Source: Juglans regia
Taxonomy: Eukaryota; Streptophyta; Magnoliopsida; Fagales; Juglandaceae
Direction of reading: 5' to 3'
Length of the DNA: 64,000 bases
NCBI RefSeq assembly: GCF_001411555.2
Contig: NC_049909.1
Coordinates: forward strand, 9,307,485-9,371,484
Under the pieces are notes generated by a model. That model was not told the origin of the DNA. It saw only the letters and a list, made by a program, of their open reading frames with translations, and made no database searches. Shown here in pieces: positions 43,716 through 55,713 of the stretch. Position 1 is the stretch's first letter. Every line of letters begins with the position of its first letter. Made by a program: the position numbers and the translations under genes.

Positions 43716-45466
43716 CGTAACAACCCGCTAGAAATTCTATGGTGGAATTTCTTTAGGCTTTAGGAACCTCTTGAAAACTCCATAAGTTTTCATAAATTAA
43801 CCAATCGTGTAGGTTTTAGTCTATTAACATAATTAGTGTTGCCACTCACTATGGTGCTAGTAACGTGATTTTATTTATTTGAGATAGTTAGAAGTGTCAT
43901 AATGGCATATGATCTGCACCATTAAATTCATTTGATTATTTAGGATTTTATGGCATAATAATCCCATTTTCACTTTTTAGACGATATGCTTGTTGGAAAA
44001 TGCGTTTTGATTATTTTGAGGCACTTTGGGGTGAATTTCGATAAACAAATTTCATGGTTAATTTAGTATGTATATCTAAGATTTTGCAGTGCAAAGTTTA
44101 TTCTACACCTTCCTAGAGTGAATAGTAATCTCAACAGTAGCACCTAGCGCTGTGTTTTCAGAATCATATTGTGGAATGTCCAAATTAGGTTGAAGAAGTT
44201 TTATTTGGACACTTAGCAAGATCTTAACCAAACTTGGTGAATAGTATTGGAAACTTGTCATCAAGAGGAACCACAAGATGGATTATGAAGGAAATCAACG
44301 TGTGAGATCATGCCACTTAAGCCAAAACTCTAATTGATCTGATTTCTAGCATTGTGTTTAATCACTTGATTAAATCACTTCCACATGCTTTAATTCCTCA
44401 AATTCATGTTATGATGTCATTATTCACCTTTTTAAACCTCAAAATTTTGATTGGGTCAAGAAAAATTGGATATAAGGTTGATAGCATCTCAAACCCTAAC
44501 CAAGCCTTCTCTAAACCCCAAATGAGGCTCATTCGTTTAAGGCCCACGAATTTTGGCCACTTGGTAAAGCTTCTTGAGCAACTTTTCCCTCCCCATGACA
44601 GACCACCCTCTGCCCAAAGCATGCCCCAAAGTCAAGCTTGATGTGAAGCCAAAGGCCACCTCACCACCACCCTACTGGTAGATATTTCTTTGGCTGAAAA
44701 CCACTCACTATTCTTGCCTTTTTGTGACATAGCCACCCTACCTAAAGGTGTCAAACAAGGCCCTAACTTCACTCTTCATAATGTTTAAGAGGCGTGCTGG
44801 CCATTTCCACACTCACATCACCACTTTCCACTCACACTCTTGCAAAGAAATCCTTAGGAGCTCTCTAGGGCAAATTTATGTGGATTTTTACATGCCATTT
44901 TTGGGACCCTTGTAAGTTTCATCTCACATAATTTCTTCATAAAAGTTGTCCTTATTTGCCTCTAGTTTTCGTGGGCATCTTGTTTGTTTGATTTCATGGT
45001 CGTTTGATTGGTCAAACGTTGTTTTAACCATGTAAAGGTCAATCTGGGTGACAATCTGGATAGTGTGTTTTGTTTTGGAGTTTTTTACCAAGCTAATAGA
45101 CAAGTCTTTGTCTGAAGCTTTTATGGAGTGTTGTTAACATGTATATATGATTGTTTGTTAGAGATTAGTTGCATTATTAAAACGTTTGATGAAAAATTTT
45201 CTCCGATCTAGAAACTTAGAAACTAGAAGAGGAAAAACAGTTTCTGTTTTAGGAATGTTTGAGTCTTTTGTGGTTTAATCTTACTCCAATGGATTTGATA
45301 TTTTTATTTGATGATCCTAAGCCTTTTAGCTACATGTTATGATGTTATTTTGAACCGTTTGACGTTGGTTTCAAAGATGTTAATTTTTATGCAAGAGATC
45401 ATACGGTAGGGTTAAAAGTTTGATGTCTTTCGTTAGATCCATGTTTTGAGTTATTTTAGTCATGTG
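43716..45466 (+). mobile_element. 3' LTR of the second-family gypsy element, truncated
   Basis: Begins CGTAACAACCCGCTAGAAATTC (T to C at the first base) and parallels 31611 and 24914. It is lost after TTTTAGTCATGTGAT at about 45466, where unrelated sequence with gene fragments starts. No coding frame is credible. Confidence 0.7.
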
Positions 45467-45549
45467 ATATATGCCAATGCCACTAATGCACAAAGGCCAT
45501 GTCAAAACTAGAGGAGAAAACAAGCCTAACAGTTTGATGCCATTCAAAT

Positions 45550-45905
45550 AACCATGGCAAGCTTTGTCTTCATTCAGGGACTTGTTTTTCATCCCGGAGT
45601 CAAATTTCCTTCTTCTAATCACATGTTGGTGTATGTTTCTTGTGATCACAAGCTTCAAAAATAGTCGCATGCATCATAGGTAACCCCTTTCATTACAAGC
45701 TTACTATCACTAGGGGCTGACAACCAAGTGACAAGGAGGTTCATCTCACTCCCCAAAAGTTCCAAGAGCTTAAAACCATCCATGTCATATTCACGTCACT
45801 AATAACAAGGTCAAATTTGGTTATATTCTCCCTCAACACTTTTAATGCCATAACAGCCTGATTGGTCATTGTAACTTGACCAGTAATATTTCTCAATATG
45901 GCCTC
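45550..45905 (-). pseudogene. Type-B response regulator receiver-domain fragment
   Basis: Minus-strand frames encode EAILRN, VALK-like VMALKVLREN, KFDLVISDVNM with the phospho-acceptor Asp context, then in a shifted frame GFKLLELLGSEMNLLV, KLVMKGVTYDACDYF and HVIRRRKFDS. Together they follow the receiver domain and linker of plant type-B ARR proteins, which take phosphate from the cytokinin relay. The N-terminal DD pair is missing, there are two frame changes, and the DNA-binding domain is absent. It is a decayed or captured fragment. Confidence 0.8.
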
Positions 45906-46322
45906 ATTGACAAAGCTCACACTCCTACCCACTAAGATTTTTTTTGTTATCATGTTGACCCAAGGCAACTGTACAACCCTAAGATTCTTAGCAACAAGGC
46001 ATGTATTGATAGTGTCAATATATATGACAGCCAAATTTAGTGACATACATCGACGAGGAGCTACAACATATCATCTGACATTGAAAAGGGGAAAAACAAG
46101 GATATGCTCTCTTTGTCTATCAAAGGGCTCAAAAACACCTTTAGCTGCCAAAAAATAAAGCAGTTGAGGAGCAAAGTTCTTATCTCCTAAAACTTGCAAA
46201 CCCATGAGAATTTTTCCTCCACCATAGATTACAAGCAAAGTATAAAGGACTTTATATACCGCAAATAGACCATCAATTGTATACTATGCACAGGAATCTC
46301 GATAGAAAATGAGATGTGCACC

Positions 46323-46442
46323 ACCTCTAGGAGAGCCACCTATGCTGCTCCTTTGACCACCACTTCCACAAAAGCCACTACCCCCACAGCCTCCACCACC
46401 TCTACCACCACCTCTGAATCCACTACGACCACCTCTAGATGC
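46323..46442 (-). pseudogene. Glycine/arginine-rich (RGG-like) fragment
   Basis: The minus strand reads ASRGGRSGFRGGGRGGGGCGG and onward with further Gly-Ser repeats, then loses bias. RGG tracts occur in many RNA-binding proteins, so the parent gene cannot be told. It sits between the response-regulator and prohibitin fragments on the same strand. Confidence 0.5.
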
Positions 46443-46454
46443 AACTTGTGGTTG

Positions 46455-46771
46455 TCCGTGAGAAGCTAGTCGGTGTTGAACTACGCCACTATGGCCTTGA
46501 GGACCTCATGGCTGATTGACAGAAGGACCTTCTCGTCATGGTCAAGCCCTAAGGTTTGGAGGATCTCGAGCCGTTTCGTGACCTTGGTGTGAGAGAGGAC
46601 TCGAAGGTTTAGGTTGACCATCTAGAGGTCTTCAGTGCTGGAGACGAACGAGAAAGTGTGGGGCTTGGTTCGGATTCATGGCTTATGGACCCATGGGACA
46701 AAGAAATGGGTCCCCTCTCGCCCACCGTCTCGTCCAATATTCCGCAGCAATGGGCTTGGTGCAGGGTTTGA
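46455..46771 (-). pseudogene. Prohibitin fragment
   Basis: In pieces the minus strand encodes GILDETVGE, GTHFFVPWVHKP, KPHTFSFVSSTEDL, MVNLNLRVLS, EILQTLGLDHDEKVLLSI and HEVLKAIVA. This is the order and spacing of the PHB (SPFH) domain of mitochondrial prohibitin, type I (PHB3/4-like). An in-frame TAG replaces the Gln of DLQMV, a frameshift precedes GTHF, and stops follow IVA. It lacks both the N-terminal membrane anchor and the C-terminal coiled coil, so it is a fragment. Confidence 0.8.
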
Positions 46772-47171
46772 TTGCCGAAATAGGGGTGGTTAAGGTGGGT
46801 GAGGAAGGAGGACAAATGAGTGAACCACCGAAGCTGTGATGCCTCGGGACTTCTGGTGTACTAGAGCTGGTTGGGTGTTTGTGTCGAGTGCAAAGAGTTG
46901 TAAAGAGGTTTTCGGTCCAGACCACAGAGGAAGGACTTCTTCCCAACCTTGTACTTCTCGTTTCTGAGCTCCTCCTCTATTCGGTGCCCGATAACGACTC
47001 CACCATGATTAAACCTTCCATCTGGTATCGAGATCTATCATGATGGCTTCTCCGTTTTTGATCATTGTATGGGCCTTGCTTGGGACGACTGACGGAAGGG
47101 AATGAAAGGGGAAATAATTTATGCAAAGTGATGGAAATGAAAGTCAGAAGGGGAATATGAGTGTTGGAAAA
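46772..47171. other. Unassigned sequence
   Basis: This stretch is GC-richer than its surroundings. The minus strand has short frames such as VVIGHRIEEELRNEKYKVGKKSFLCGLDRKPLYN that look protein-like, but I do not recognise a family. It may be another gene fragment of the same cluster. Confidence 0.3.
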
Positions 47172-47376
47172 TTAATTTCGGATTTCTAAAGGAAATTCTA
47201 GTATATAGGGAAAAGGAATCTCGATGGGATGACCCTTGGCTCGTTCTTCTTCTTCTTCTTGCATCACATGAAATTGTTGCACAAGATGGGTAAACTTCTC
47301 TTCAAAATCCTTCCTACCATCAATTATCCGCTGATGGAGACTTTGAAAATTTTCTTGTATTTGTTCCACTGACTCT
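47172..47376 (-). pseudogene. Gag N-terminal part of a minus-strand LTR element, split by the Athila-like insertion
   Basis: The frame EQIQENFQSLHQRIIDGRKDF...EEEEERAK is a likely coiled coil ending at 47172. Its start lies beyond the Athila-like insert: an ATG at 58242 gives MEDSFVSLNK. The 40 nt at 58203-58242 plus the 200 nt at 47172-47371 keep one open frame of 80 codons once the duplicated ACTCT is counted once. It follows the PBS and LTR at 58258-58675 and so is the beginning of that element's gag. The rest of the element is not visible. Confidence 0.65.
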
Positions 47377-47650
47377 TGATAAAGTGTTAAAATTGCATGA
47401 TTAAGTTGCTTAAGTGAATAAATTGCTTAACAAAAAATGAGTTAAGTACTTAATTATGCAGTAGATTATAGTACTTGAGTAAATTGATAATTCCTGATAT
47501 TTTGCACTTAATTGTAATAGGATATACATGACACTTACATTATTAAGCCACATCAGGTTTAATATTCTAGTTTTACCCTCATAGTGTTGAACACTTAATC
47601 CTATTTGTTGTTGGGCATTTTTGGAAGAGAGGTTACCAACTTAATTATGT
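47377..47650 (+). repeat. Truncated 5' LTR of the Athila-like element
   Basis: Matches the first about 280 bp of the 3' LTR at 56706 (GTTAAAATTGCATGATTAAG onward), then jumps into pol. Confidence 0.85.
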
Positions 47651-47678
47651 TTTTCTTGGCCCCAACAACACTTTTCCA

Positions 47679-50340
47679 ATGGTGGTTTCTTCCTTGCTCA
47701 CTGAAACACAAGAAGGGAGATTAGTTGAAGTGTTGAGGCAGCATAAGGGAGCTATTGGCTGGACTATAGCAGATATTAAAGGTATAAGTCCCCTTATTTG
47801 TACTCGTTGGATTTATTTAGAAGAAAATGCAAAAGTTTCTAGGAAAATGCAAAGACGATTGAGCCATACCATGAAAGAAGTTTTTAAAAATGAAGTTTTG
47901 AAATTACTTGATGTTGGTATCATTTACCCTATCTCGGATAGCAAGTGGGTGAGTCCAACTCAAATAGTTCCAAACAAATCTGGTTTGATAGTTATGAAAA
48001 ATGATCATGATGAGTTGATTCCTATTAGAATGACCACTAGTTGGCATATGTGTATTGATTATAGGAAGTTAAATGCAGCCACTAGGAAAGATCATTTTTC
48101 CTTCCCTTTTCTTGATCAAATTTTGGAAAGAGTTGCTGGTCATGCTTTTTACTTTTTTTTAAATGGTTTTTTGGGCTACTACCAGATTGAAATAGCCTTA
48201 GAGGACCAGGAAACTACCACTTTCACATGTCCCTTCGGCATTTTGCATTTAGATAAATGCCCTTTGGTTTATGTAATGCACCAGCAACTTTCCAACGATG
48301 CATGTTAAGTATTTTCAGTGATATGGTTGAAAAAATTTTGGAAGTGTTTATGGATGATTTTTTTGTTTTTGGCTGCACCTTTGATGATTGTTTTGCTAAC
48401 TTATAAGTGGTGTTGGTTAGGTGTGAAGAAAAAAATCTGCTCCTCAACTAGGAGAAATGTCACTTCATGGTTCAAAAAGGGATAGTCCTTGCACATATAA
48501 TTTCAGCTAGGGGAATTGAGGTTGATAGGGCCAAGATTGACCTGATTTCTAAGCTCCCTACACCTAAAACAGTAAGGGATGTTAGGTCATTCTAAGGTCA
48601 TGTCTGTTTTTATAGAAGATTTATAAAAGGTTTTAGCTCCATTTCTAAACCTTTGTGTCTTTTACTCATGCATGACACTGTTTTTAATTGGACAGGTGAC
48701 CACCAAAATGCTTTTGACCAACATAAAAATTTGTTCACCACAGCCCCTATCATGCAACCCCTTGATTAGTCCCTCCCTTTTGAAATTATGTGCGACGCCA
48801 GTGATTTTGCCATAGGGGCTGTGCTTGGACAGCAGAGGGATAATTGTCCTTTTGTCATATATTATGCAAGTAAAACTTTAAATGGAGCCCAAAAGAACTA
48901 TTCCACAACTGAAAATGAGTTACTTGCTATTTTTTTTGCCTTGGAAATATTTCGGACTTACATACTTGGTTCTCCTGTGGTAATTTTCACTAACCATGCA
49001 ACTTTGAAATACCACTTGACAAATAAAGATGCTAAACCACGCCTCATTCAATGGACCCTTCTCCTTCAAGAGTTTGAAATCACCATTAAGGACAAAAATG
49101 GTGTAGAGAATGTTGTTCTGATCATCTTCCTCGACTCCAGTTCACAAAAACTGAACCTTCTTATTCTATATCTGATTGTTTTTCTGATGATCAGCTTTTG
49201 TCTATTAATGTTTTACCATGGTATGCTGACATTGTAAACTTTTTGGTGACATATCAGACTCCATCACATTGGACTGCTCAAGACTTGAAAAGATTCAAAG
49301 CTGAGGTAAAGTATTTCTTCTACGATGACCCTTATTTGTTTAAATATTGCATTTGTATTGGCTTACCATATTTAAGGATGCATTTAATTTTTGTAAATCT
49401 TGCGAACCATGTTAGAAATTGGGTTGAATACCTAAAAGAAATATGATGCCTCTACAACCTGGTTTGGTGCTAGAAGTTTTTTATTGTTGGGGCATTGACT
49501 TTATGGGGTCATTTCCTCCTTCTTTTGGTCATTTATACATTCTAGTTGTTGTCGACTACGTATCTAAATGGATCGAAGCTATTCCTTTCAAAACAATTGG
49601 CCATCAAATTGTGCTTAAGTTTTTAAGAAAACATTTTCTCTCGTTTTGGCATGCCTAAATCTATCATAAGTGACAATGGCACCCATTTTTGCAACAATGC
49701 CCTCTTACAAAAGTATGGCATTCACCATAAGATTTCTATCCCATGTCACCCTCAAACAAATGGTCAAGCTAAACTTGCTAATAGGAAAATTAAGACCATT
49801 TTGGAAAAAACTATGAATCCTAACCTTAAGGATTGGACTTTGAGATTACCCGATGCATTGTGGGCATATAGGACTGCATATAAAACTATTCTTGGCATGT
49901 CCCCTTATCAGTTAGTCTATGTTAAGGCATGTCACCTTCCTGTTGAACTTCAACACCATGCCTTTTGGGCCATCAAGAAATTTAATTTTGATATTGACCA
50001 GGCTAGATCTTTAAGGAAGTTACACCTTTCTGAATTAGAGGAATTCAGGAGGGATGCTTACGATAACTCTAAATTGTCCAAGGAACGCATGAAGTCTTTA
50101 CATGATAAGCATATTCAAAGAAAATCATTTGAACCTAATCAGCAAGCTTTACTTTACAATTCTCAACTTCATTTGTTTCCTAGCAAGTTAAGATCCCAAT
50201 GGAGTGGGCCCTATCTAATTAAAACAGTCTTTCCTCATGGTGCTGTTAAGGTTGTCAATCCTCAAAATGGAAATTCCTTCAAGGTAAATGGCCAAAGACT
50301 CAAACCTTTTCGGAAAAAATTTTCACCTCTGAGGCCACCA
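47679..50340 (+). pseudogene. Athila-like pol (RT, RNase H, integrase), broken
   Basis: The first frame (47679-48308) has WTIADIKGISP, the RT blocks MCIDYRKLN and TCPFGI, and FLNGFLGYYQI. A shifted frame gives CNAPATFQRCM and VFMDDFFVFG. RNase H is at 48788-49100 (CDASDFAIGAVLGQQ, TENELLAI, TNHATLKY). The integrase core is at 49480-50100 ([30 protein letters not shown]), followed by the Athila-type [20 protein letters not shown] tail. At least four stops or frameshifts separate these pieces. The catalytic residues visible are DD in RT and D, D, with Ala replacing the expected Glu (GQAKLANR), so integrase would also be defective. Confidence 0.88.
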
Positions 50341-51041
50341 CCAGTCTTTTGCAAGATCCTACTTACCCTACTGCTGCTTAATACTTTTCTTTGTTTTAAT
50401 TTTTTTCTGTTTTGCTTAGTTTCTTTTGTTTTGCAGATTTTTTTTTTATCTTTCTTTTCCCTTTTACTATCATTATCCTGTAGCTCATTCAGGTTACTGT
50501 AAAGCCCAGGCCCGTGGCCCAGACCAAATGCATCCCAACCCTCAGGATGTTATGGTGTCGTTTAGGTAAGAATTTTTTCTTTTGGTTCAGTTTCTCTTCC
50601 CTTCTGTCTCTCCCCCACCCTGACGGTTTTCCTCTCTCACCCTCTCTTTGGTTTATTTCATCCCAAGATGCCCTCCTTCCCCGTATCCCATCTTCCCACA
50701 TTTTTACAGTTTCTTTCCTCTTTCTTTTCTCACAGTCACTCCCTCTCTCTGAGCCTCACTGTCTCCCACATGCCCCCGTTTCTCTTATCATTCCATGTAA
50801 CGTCCCGTTCCCGGAGGTCCGGAGAATTAGCTCTTTTAACCTAAATCCAACTTCCATAACGTATTTAAAAACTCCAATATTTCCAAAAAGTACAAATCCA
50901 TTTATTCAAAATCAGAAAATCGTAAACCTACTAAATAAGACTCTCCAATAAACTTGTACCATCAGGCACTTATTCCACTACGATCGTCGCAACTTGCTAA
51001 AACTTCATATTCTTGTTCTCTAGCTGAACCATCAAAATTAT

Positions 51042-51955
51042 CTGAAAAATACTTGGAGATAAGGGATGAGTTATCAACAACTTAGTAAGCAGATGACATA
51101 TACTAGTGTGTAAACATGAGCATTTATAGAGATCAAAATGCAGAACAAAACATTTTCAATTTCAGAGTGCAGAAGCATAACATGTTATCAAAATATCAGA
51201 GTGATGATTTGGAAATAATTTCATTCAAAAATATCCTTTGGTATAGCATGAATGATCATCATCATCATCAGAACATCATATCAGAACAGAAGCCATGCAT
51301 AACCCCCATGGTAGGGTTGTGCATCTGCGGATAGCCAAACAAAACATAAATCACTATGTCACCAAGGTATGCACTCAAAACAGAAACCACTACTATAACC
51401 CGTGGTAGGGTCTTATCCACTATTATAACATGTGGTTGGGCCGTATCCACTATTATAACCTGTGGTTGGGCCGTATCCACTATTATTACCCGTGGTTGAG
51501 TCGTATCCACTATTGTAACCCGTGGTTTGGTCGTATGCCACTATTATCACCCGTGGCAGGGCCATAACTGAACAAAGCAGAAACATAATCAAATTCAGAA
51601 TCATAGAGTCATGCCAAAGTTTTTCAGAAATCACATCTTATCCAAATAGAGTACTGAACAAAATCATATCATCTTCGTAATCAAAGTAGATCCAAAGCAT
51701 ATTTACATAATTATGCACAAATTTTCATATTCGTTCTTTTTGCATAGGTCAGAAATAAAATGTCAAAAATAAGCTCATGTCTACACCAGTCATGACAAAA
51801 ATGCTTTCTCTTTCATCAGAGTTCAATGTGTAATGAAGAATAAATAACTGAGGTTATTTTCAAATTTATTTTCAAAACATATGATGCATCTTTTCATAAA
51901 TTAGGCTCAGTTCGTTTTTATTTTATGCAAAGTCTAGTATAGGAATCCCGTTTAC
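51042..51955 (-). other. Putative intron inside LTR leader (copy C)
   Basis: GTCCGG|GTAAACGGG at 51955 and TATTTTTCAG|AT ending at 51042, 914 nt, on the minus strand. Confidence 0.45.
51388..51572. repeat. 31-bp minisatellite, six units
   Basis: Units of the type CACTATTATAACCCGTGGTT plus GGGCCGTATC. They share the CCCGTGGTAGGG core with the 61-bp repeat of the Tekay-like LTRs and occupy the same part of the putative intron. Confidence 0.9.
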
Positions 51956-53344
51956 CCGGACTTCTTAGCTTTACAGAATTTTCCTCAAAAATGCCGAACA
52001 AATATTAATCGCCACCTATAAAATAATCACTTAACTTCCATAAATTTCCAATCCATGTATTTCAATATCTAAACCTGAAATACCTATTTTAATACATCAA
52101 AACCTAAAATTTTCTTAACTCTAAAATATCATCACTTTATTCATCATTTTTCACTTAATAACTTTGACTAAAACATTAAATTCTAACTTATTTACTATTG
52201 AAGTTCAACTATACAATATAAAATTGGATAACATAATTATAACAAAATCGATTAAAGTAGACAAAGCAAAAATGTCTTTTAATTAAAAATAGACTTAATT
52301 AGTTTTAAGGTATTTAAAATAAAACTAAAATCTTATTATAATACACTACTGAAATTAGTAATAGAATACTTAGCAATTTATTTTGAAAAGAAAAGTATTT
52401 TCTGTAGACTTTCTTATCACTCAAATAGAGCCATGTAAAACAAGTTTAATACAAACAAAATTATGCCCCATGAGCTATGCTGGTGACAAGGGCGATTTGG
52501 GAATGTAAGAACATAAACATGGGTTGTTTGGGAAAAGCTTGAACACAGAAGGAAAACTGATGTGTAAAACGAAAAACTCCAGACCAAAAAATGCAACCTA
52601 GGCATCCATACTCACCGAGAGAGTGGAGCCGCGATGTAGTTGGGTGCGGTGGACAGCGATAATCACTATGCCGGAGTAGTGAGAGAGAGATCTAGCAAGA
52701 GAGAGACCAATGAATGAGAAAAAAAATGCGAAAGAGATAGAGTAAGCCGAGAGAAAGTGACACGGAGGTATTGTCGGTGGCTTACTGAGAGGGACGCGGC
52801 GGGATAGGAGTGGCGTGGAGTGACCTTTAGAATTCTCTATGCCAGTGGTAGCGACGTGGAGGCCTTGGCACCATGTGTGGTGGCTTTGAATGACAAAGGC
52901 ACCAGGTTGTGTGTTGCCCTGCTTTTAGGAAGCTAAAACAAGGGACAATGAGGTTGTGTGGGGTACGATGATGCAAGGCAGTATTGTGGAGGAGCTGTGG
53001 TGTTGCACCAAAGTTGAGCAGTGGCTGTCATGGTGGTTTTGTTCTGGGCGGTTTGGTTTCGTACGGTGGGGTATGGGTTCACTATAACGAGGCTAGCGGC
53101 TTCATGCATGGAGGCTGAGGGAAAAACAGGTTGATGATGGTGACTATGGTGTACGGCGGAGGAGCTAGAGCTCCAGTTCAAGTGGAGGTGGGGCACGGCG
53201 AGGTGGAGCTGCGATCTGTGGAGATGCAGTGCATGCACGAGTTGCGTCGATTCTGTATGGGAAGGCGGCTTGAGTTTTGGATGGAGTAGTGGCACTCTAG
53301 TCTAGGTTAGAGATCACTTCCGTCTTCCACGTACGAGTTCTATC

Positions 53345-53352
53345 TATATATG
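53345..53352 (-). promoter_or_regulatory. TATA box of solo LTR C
   Basis: TATATAGA on the minus strand, about 350 bp inside the LTR from its U3 end. Confidence 0.5.
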
Positions 53353-53705
53353 GGGACGGTTGCCATGAAAATAGAAATGAAACGTGCGTGAACTGAAGTT
53401 AACGTGTGAATGCGTGGGTGATTGGAAACACAAAAAAAAAAAAAAATACAAAAACCCTAAAGCTGAGGAGATGAGAAGGGTACGTGCATGGGACTCCTAG
53501 AATCGTGCGTGTGAGGAACTACTCATAAACTGATAGGTTTTTTTCCAAGGTTTAAACAAATGGGCAAAAGCTCAAAATAAGAAAAATCACTAGTCAATCC
53601 ATAACATAAAACCAAAAAAAAAAAAAACCTAAATATCGAGCTCAAACAAATAAATAAAATCCATAGTCCAAGCATACAAATTCTGGGTTAGGGTGTTACA
53701 TTCCA

Positions 53706-54020
53706 TCTCTCTCGATTTTGTAGTTATGTTTGGCACCACCTCGGTTGTCGAGGCCTCTCTTAGACAAAGCCAAAACAGGAGGACAAGTGCAACAACCACT
53801 ATCAACAGACTCACCCACATTGTGAACACCATAGCCCAATCACTGTAGCCTTCCCCTCAGCCACTTTCACCATTAAAACAGCCCCACGTCGCACTCTGAT
53901 CCCCTCCACACCAACCCAAACTACAAGCCACTACATTCGATCCCATGCCAAAACTCTTTCCACATCCACACTAAACAACCATAAAACAGCCACTGGGAAC
54001 TCTAGTCCACACTATGAGTG
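53706..54020 (+). mobile_element. Athila-like 3' non-coding region, continued
   Basis: Continues from 50790 after the solo LTR. No reading frame is preserved and I see no other feature. Confidence 0.5.
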
Positions 54021-55713
54021 GACTAGATATGATTAGTAGTTTGCTATGATTTTTAATATAAATATTATTAAATATATTTTATGAACTACTATTGTTTAAA
54101 GAAATTTACGATTTCCTACTACGTTATATGTTAGTGGTATTAAATTATGATTTCAATAATAGTTTATAAATATATGAGTTTTAAATATGATTAAGTTAAT
54201 TTTCAACATGAATCTAAGTTGTTTTACCATATTTGATAAAATTATATTATGAGAAGTTAAGATTATTTTTAATGATAATAGTATTTATTAGATTTCTGAC
54301 AACTAGATAGTTATCAAAACTATTTCCATAGTATGAATTTAAGTAGATGAAGAGTTTTAGCAGTCCTTTTAGAAGTTTATTAACATTTAGTATTCCATTT
54401 ACGTGACGATTGGTATTCATTCGGAACGATTGTGGAAAGATTCATAAAAGTTAAAAAGTCCCGATAAGCGGAGTTCCTATGCTAGATTTGCATAAAAAGA
54501 AATGAACTGCGGTTAGTTTGTAAAAATGTGCATGCTGTTTTAAAAAGAAAAGGTGAAAAATAACCTCAGTATATGTTTTTCATTCACTCATGAGATATGT
54601 ATGAAAGGGAAAAGAAATGCTTTTGACATGAATAGTGTAGACATGAGCAATATTTGACATGTTTATGAAATGTGCAAAAGAGCGAATATGATGTCTATGA
54701 ATTTTTGTACATGTGATACAAAAATTATTTGGATCTATTTTTTATCAAATGGAAATGAGATGAATATGTTTAGCACATGATTTGATATGATATGGATATG
54801 AAAAACCTTTGACATACTTATATGTTTTGATTATGATTCTGAATATGGTTCTGATATGTGATATTGGTTCACGTGATTTGGTTGGTACCAACATGATATG
54901 ATATGAGTGCACTCACTTTGGAAACAAAGTGATCTTTTATGTGTTATTTCCTGTGTGCACACTCGGGGCTACGAGATTGAAAAAGAGGAAGTTTCATAAT
55001 ATCATACTACTTGGTTTGGCCACCAGGGATAGCACAACCCAGCTACAAGGGTTAAACATGGTATATGATATGATATGATAAGATGAAGATGTTCAGTTAT
55101 GTTATGCCAAAACGTGTTTGAATATGAAAATGGTTTTTGAATATGAAAATGGTCTTTGAATATGAAAATGATCTTTGAATATGAACAGTTAGTTTTTGAG
55201 TATGAAAATATTGAAAAGTCACTCTAATTTTCTGATAACACGTTTGTGAGATCTACATATGAAAATGAAATTTTTTGTTTCTGCATACCGAACTTTCTAA
55301 AAAGGCTCATGTTTACATACTAGTATATGTTCTATGCTTATTGAGTTGTTGATAACTCACCCCTTATTTCCATAACATTTTTCAGATATTTTGATGGTAT
55401 AGCCGGGGATCAAGACTAGAAATCTTGTATAAAGCTACGTGAGCATAGTGGAATAAGTACAAAGATAGTACTTAGGTTATTTGAGCATTTTATTCAATAG
55501 TTCTATTTTTGCTTTGTCGATTGGGTATTTTGAAAAGTTGAGGTTTATTTTGAGATTTTGTGGTGTTTTAGATTATTCATATTGTAGTGGTTGATTTGAA
55601 ACAGTGAGTTGTATGTATCATTGAAAACTTTTGAGTCTATAACTATATGATTGAGACATGATTTTGAGTGATTAGTAGTAACTCTCCGACCTATCCGGGA
55701 TCGGGGTGTTATA
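54021..55713 (+). mobile_element. LTR fragment of a Tekay-like element (copy D)
   Basis: Ends GGGGTGTTATA (CA mutated to TA) at 55713 and carries the shared landmarks in plus orientation: a mutated donor CCCG|ATAAGC (54464), AGAGCGAATATGA, the GAGTTGTTGATAACTC stem near 55344 and TTTTTCAG|AT ending at 55385. The first bases resemble the AT-rich 1430-1870 region of copy A. The 5' part, with U3 and TATA box, is missing, and no target duplication was found. Confidence 0.7.
54464..55385 (+). other. Putative LTR leader intron with mutated donor (copy D)
   Basis: 922 nt from ATAAGC, aligned with GTAAGC of the other copies, to TTTTTCAG. G to A at the first donor base would abolish splicing in this copy. 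Confidence 0.35.

Larger units (their letters stand above)
50796..53700 (-). mobile_element. Solo LTR of a Tekay-like element (copy C)
   Basis: Starts TGTAACGTCC and ends AGGGTGTTACA, 2905 bp, flanked by TTCCA (50791-50795 and 53701-53705). It lies inside the 3' non-coding region of the Athila-like element. A TATA box is at 53345-53352. The 120-codon frame at 52933-53295 (many His and Ser) falls just downstream of the expected transcript start; such leader ORFs are not conserved between copies. Confidence 0.9.

Noticed and set aside
45898..46158. Plus-strand frame opposite the response-regulator fragment
   Set aside because: The minus strand has the recognisable domain; the plus frame is its shadow.
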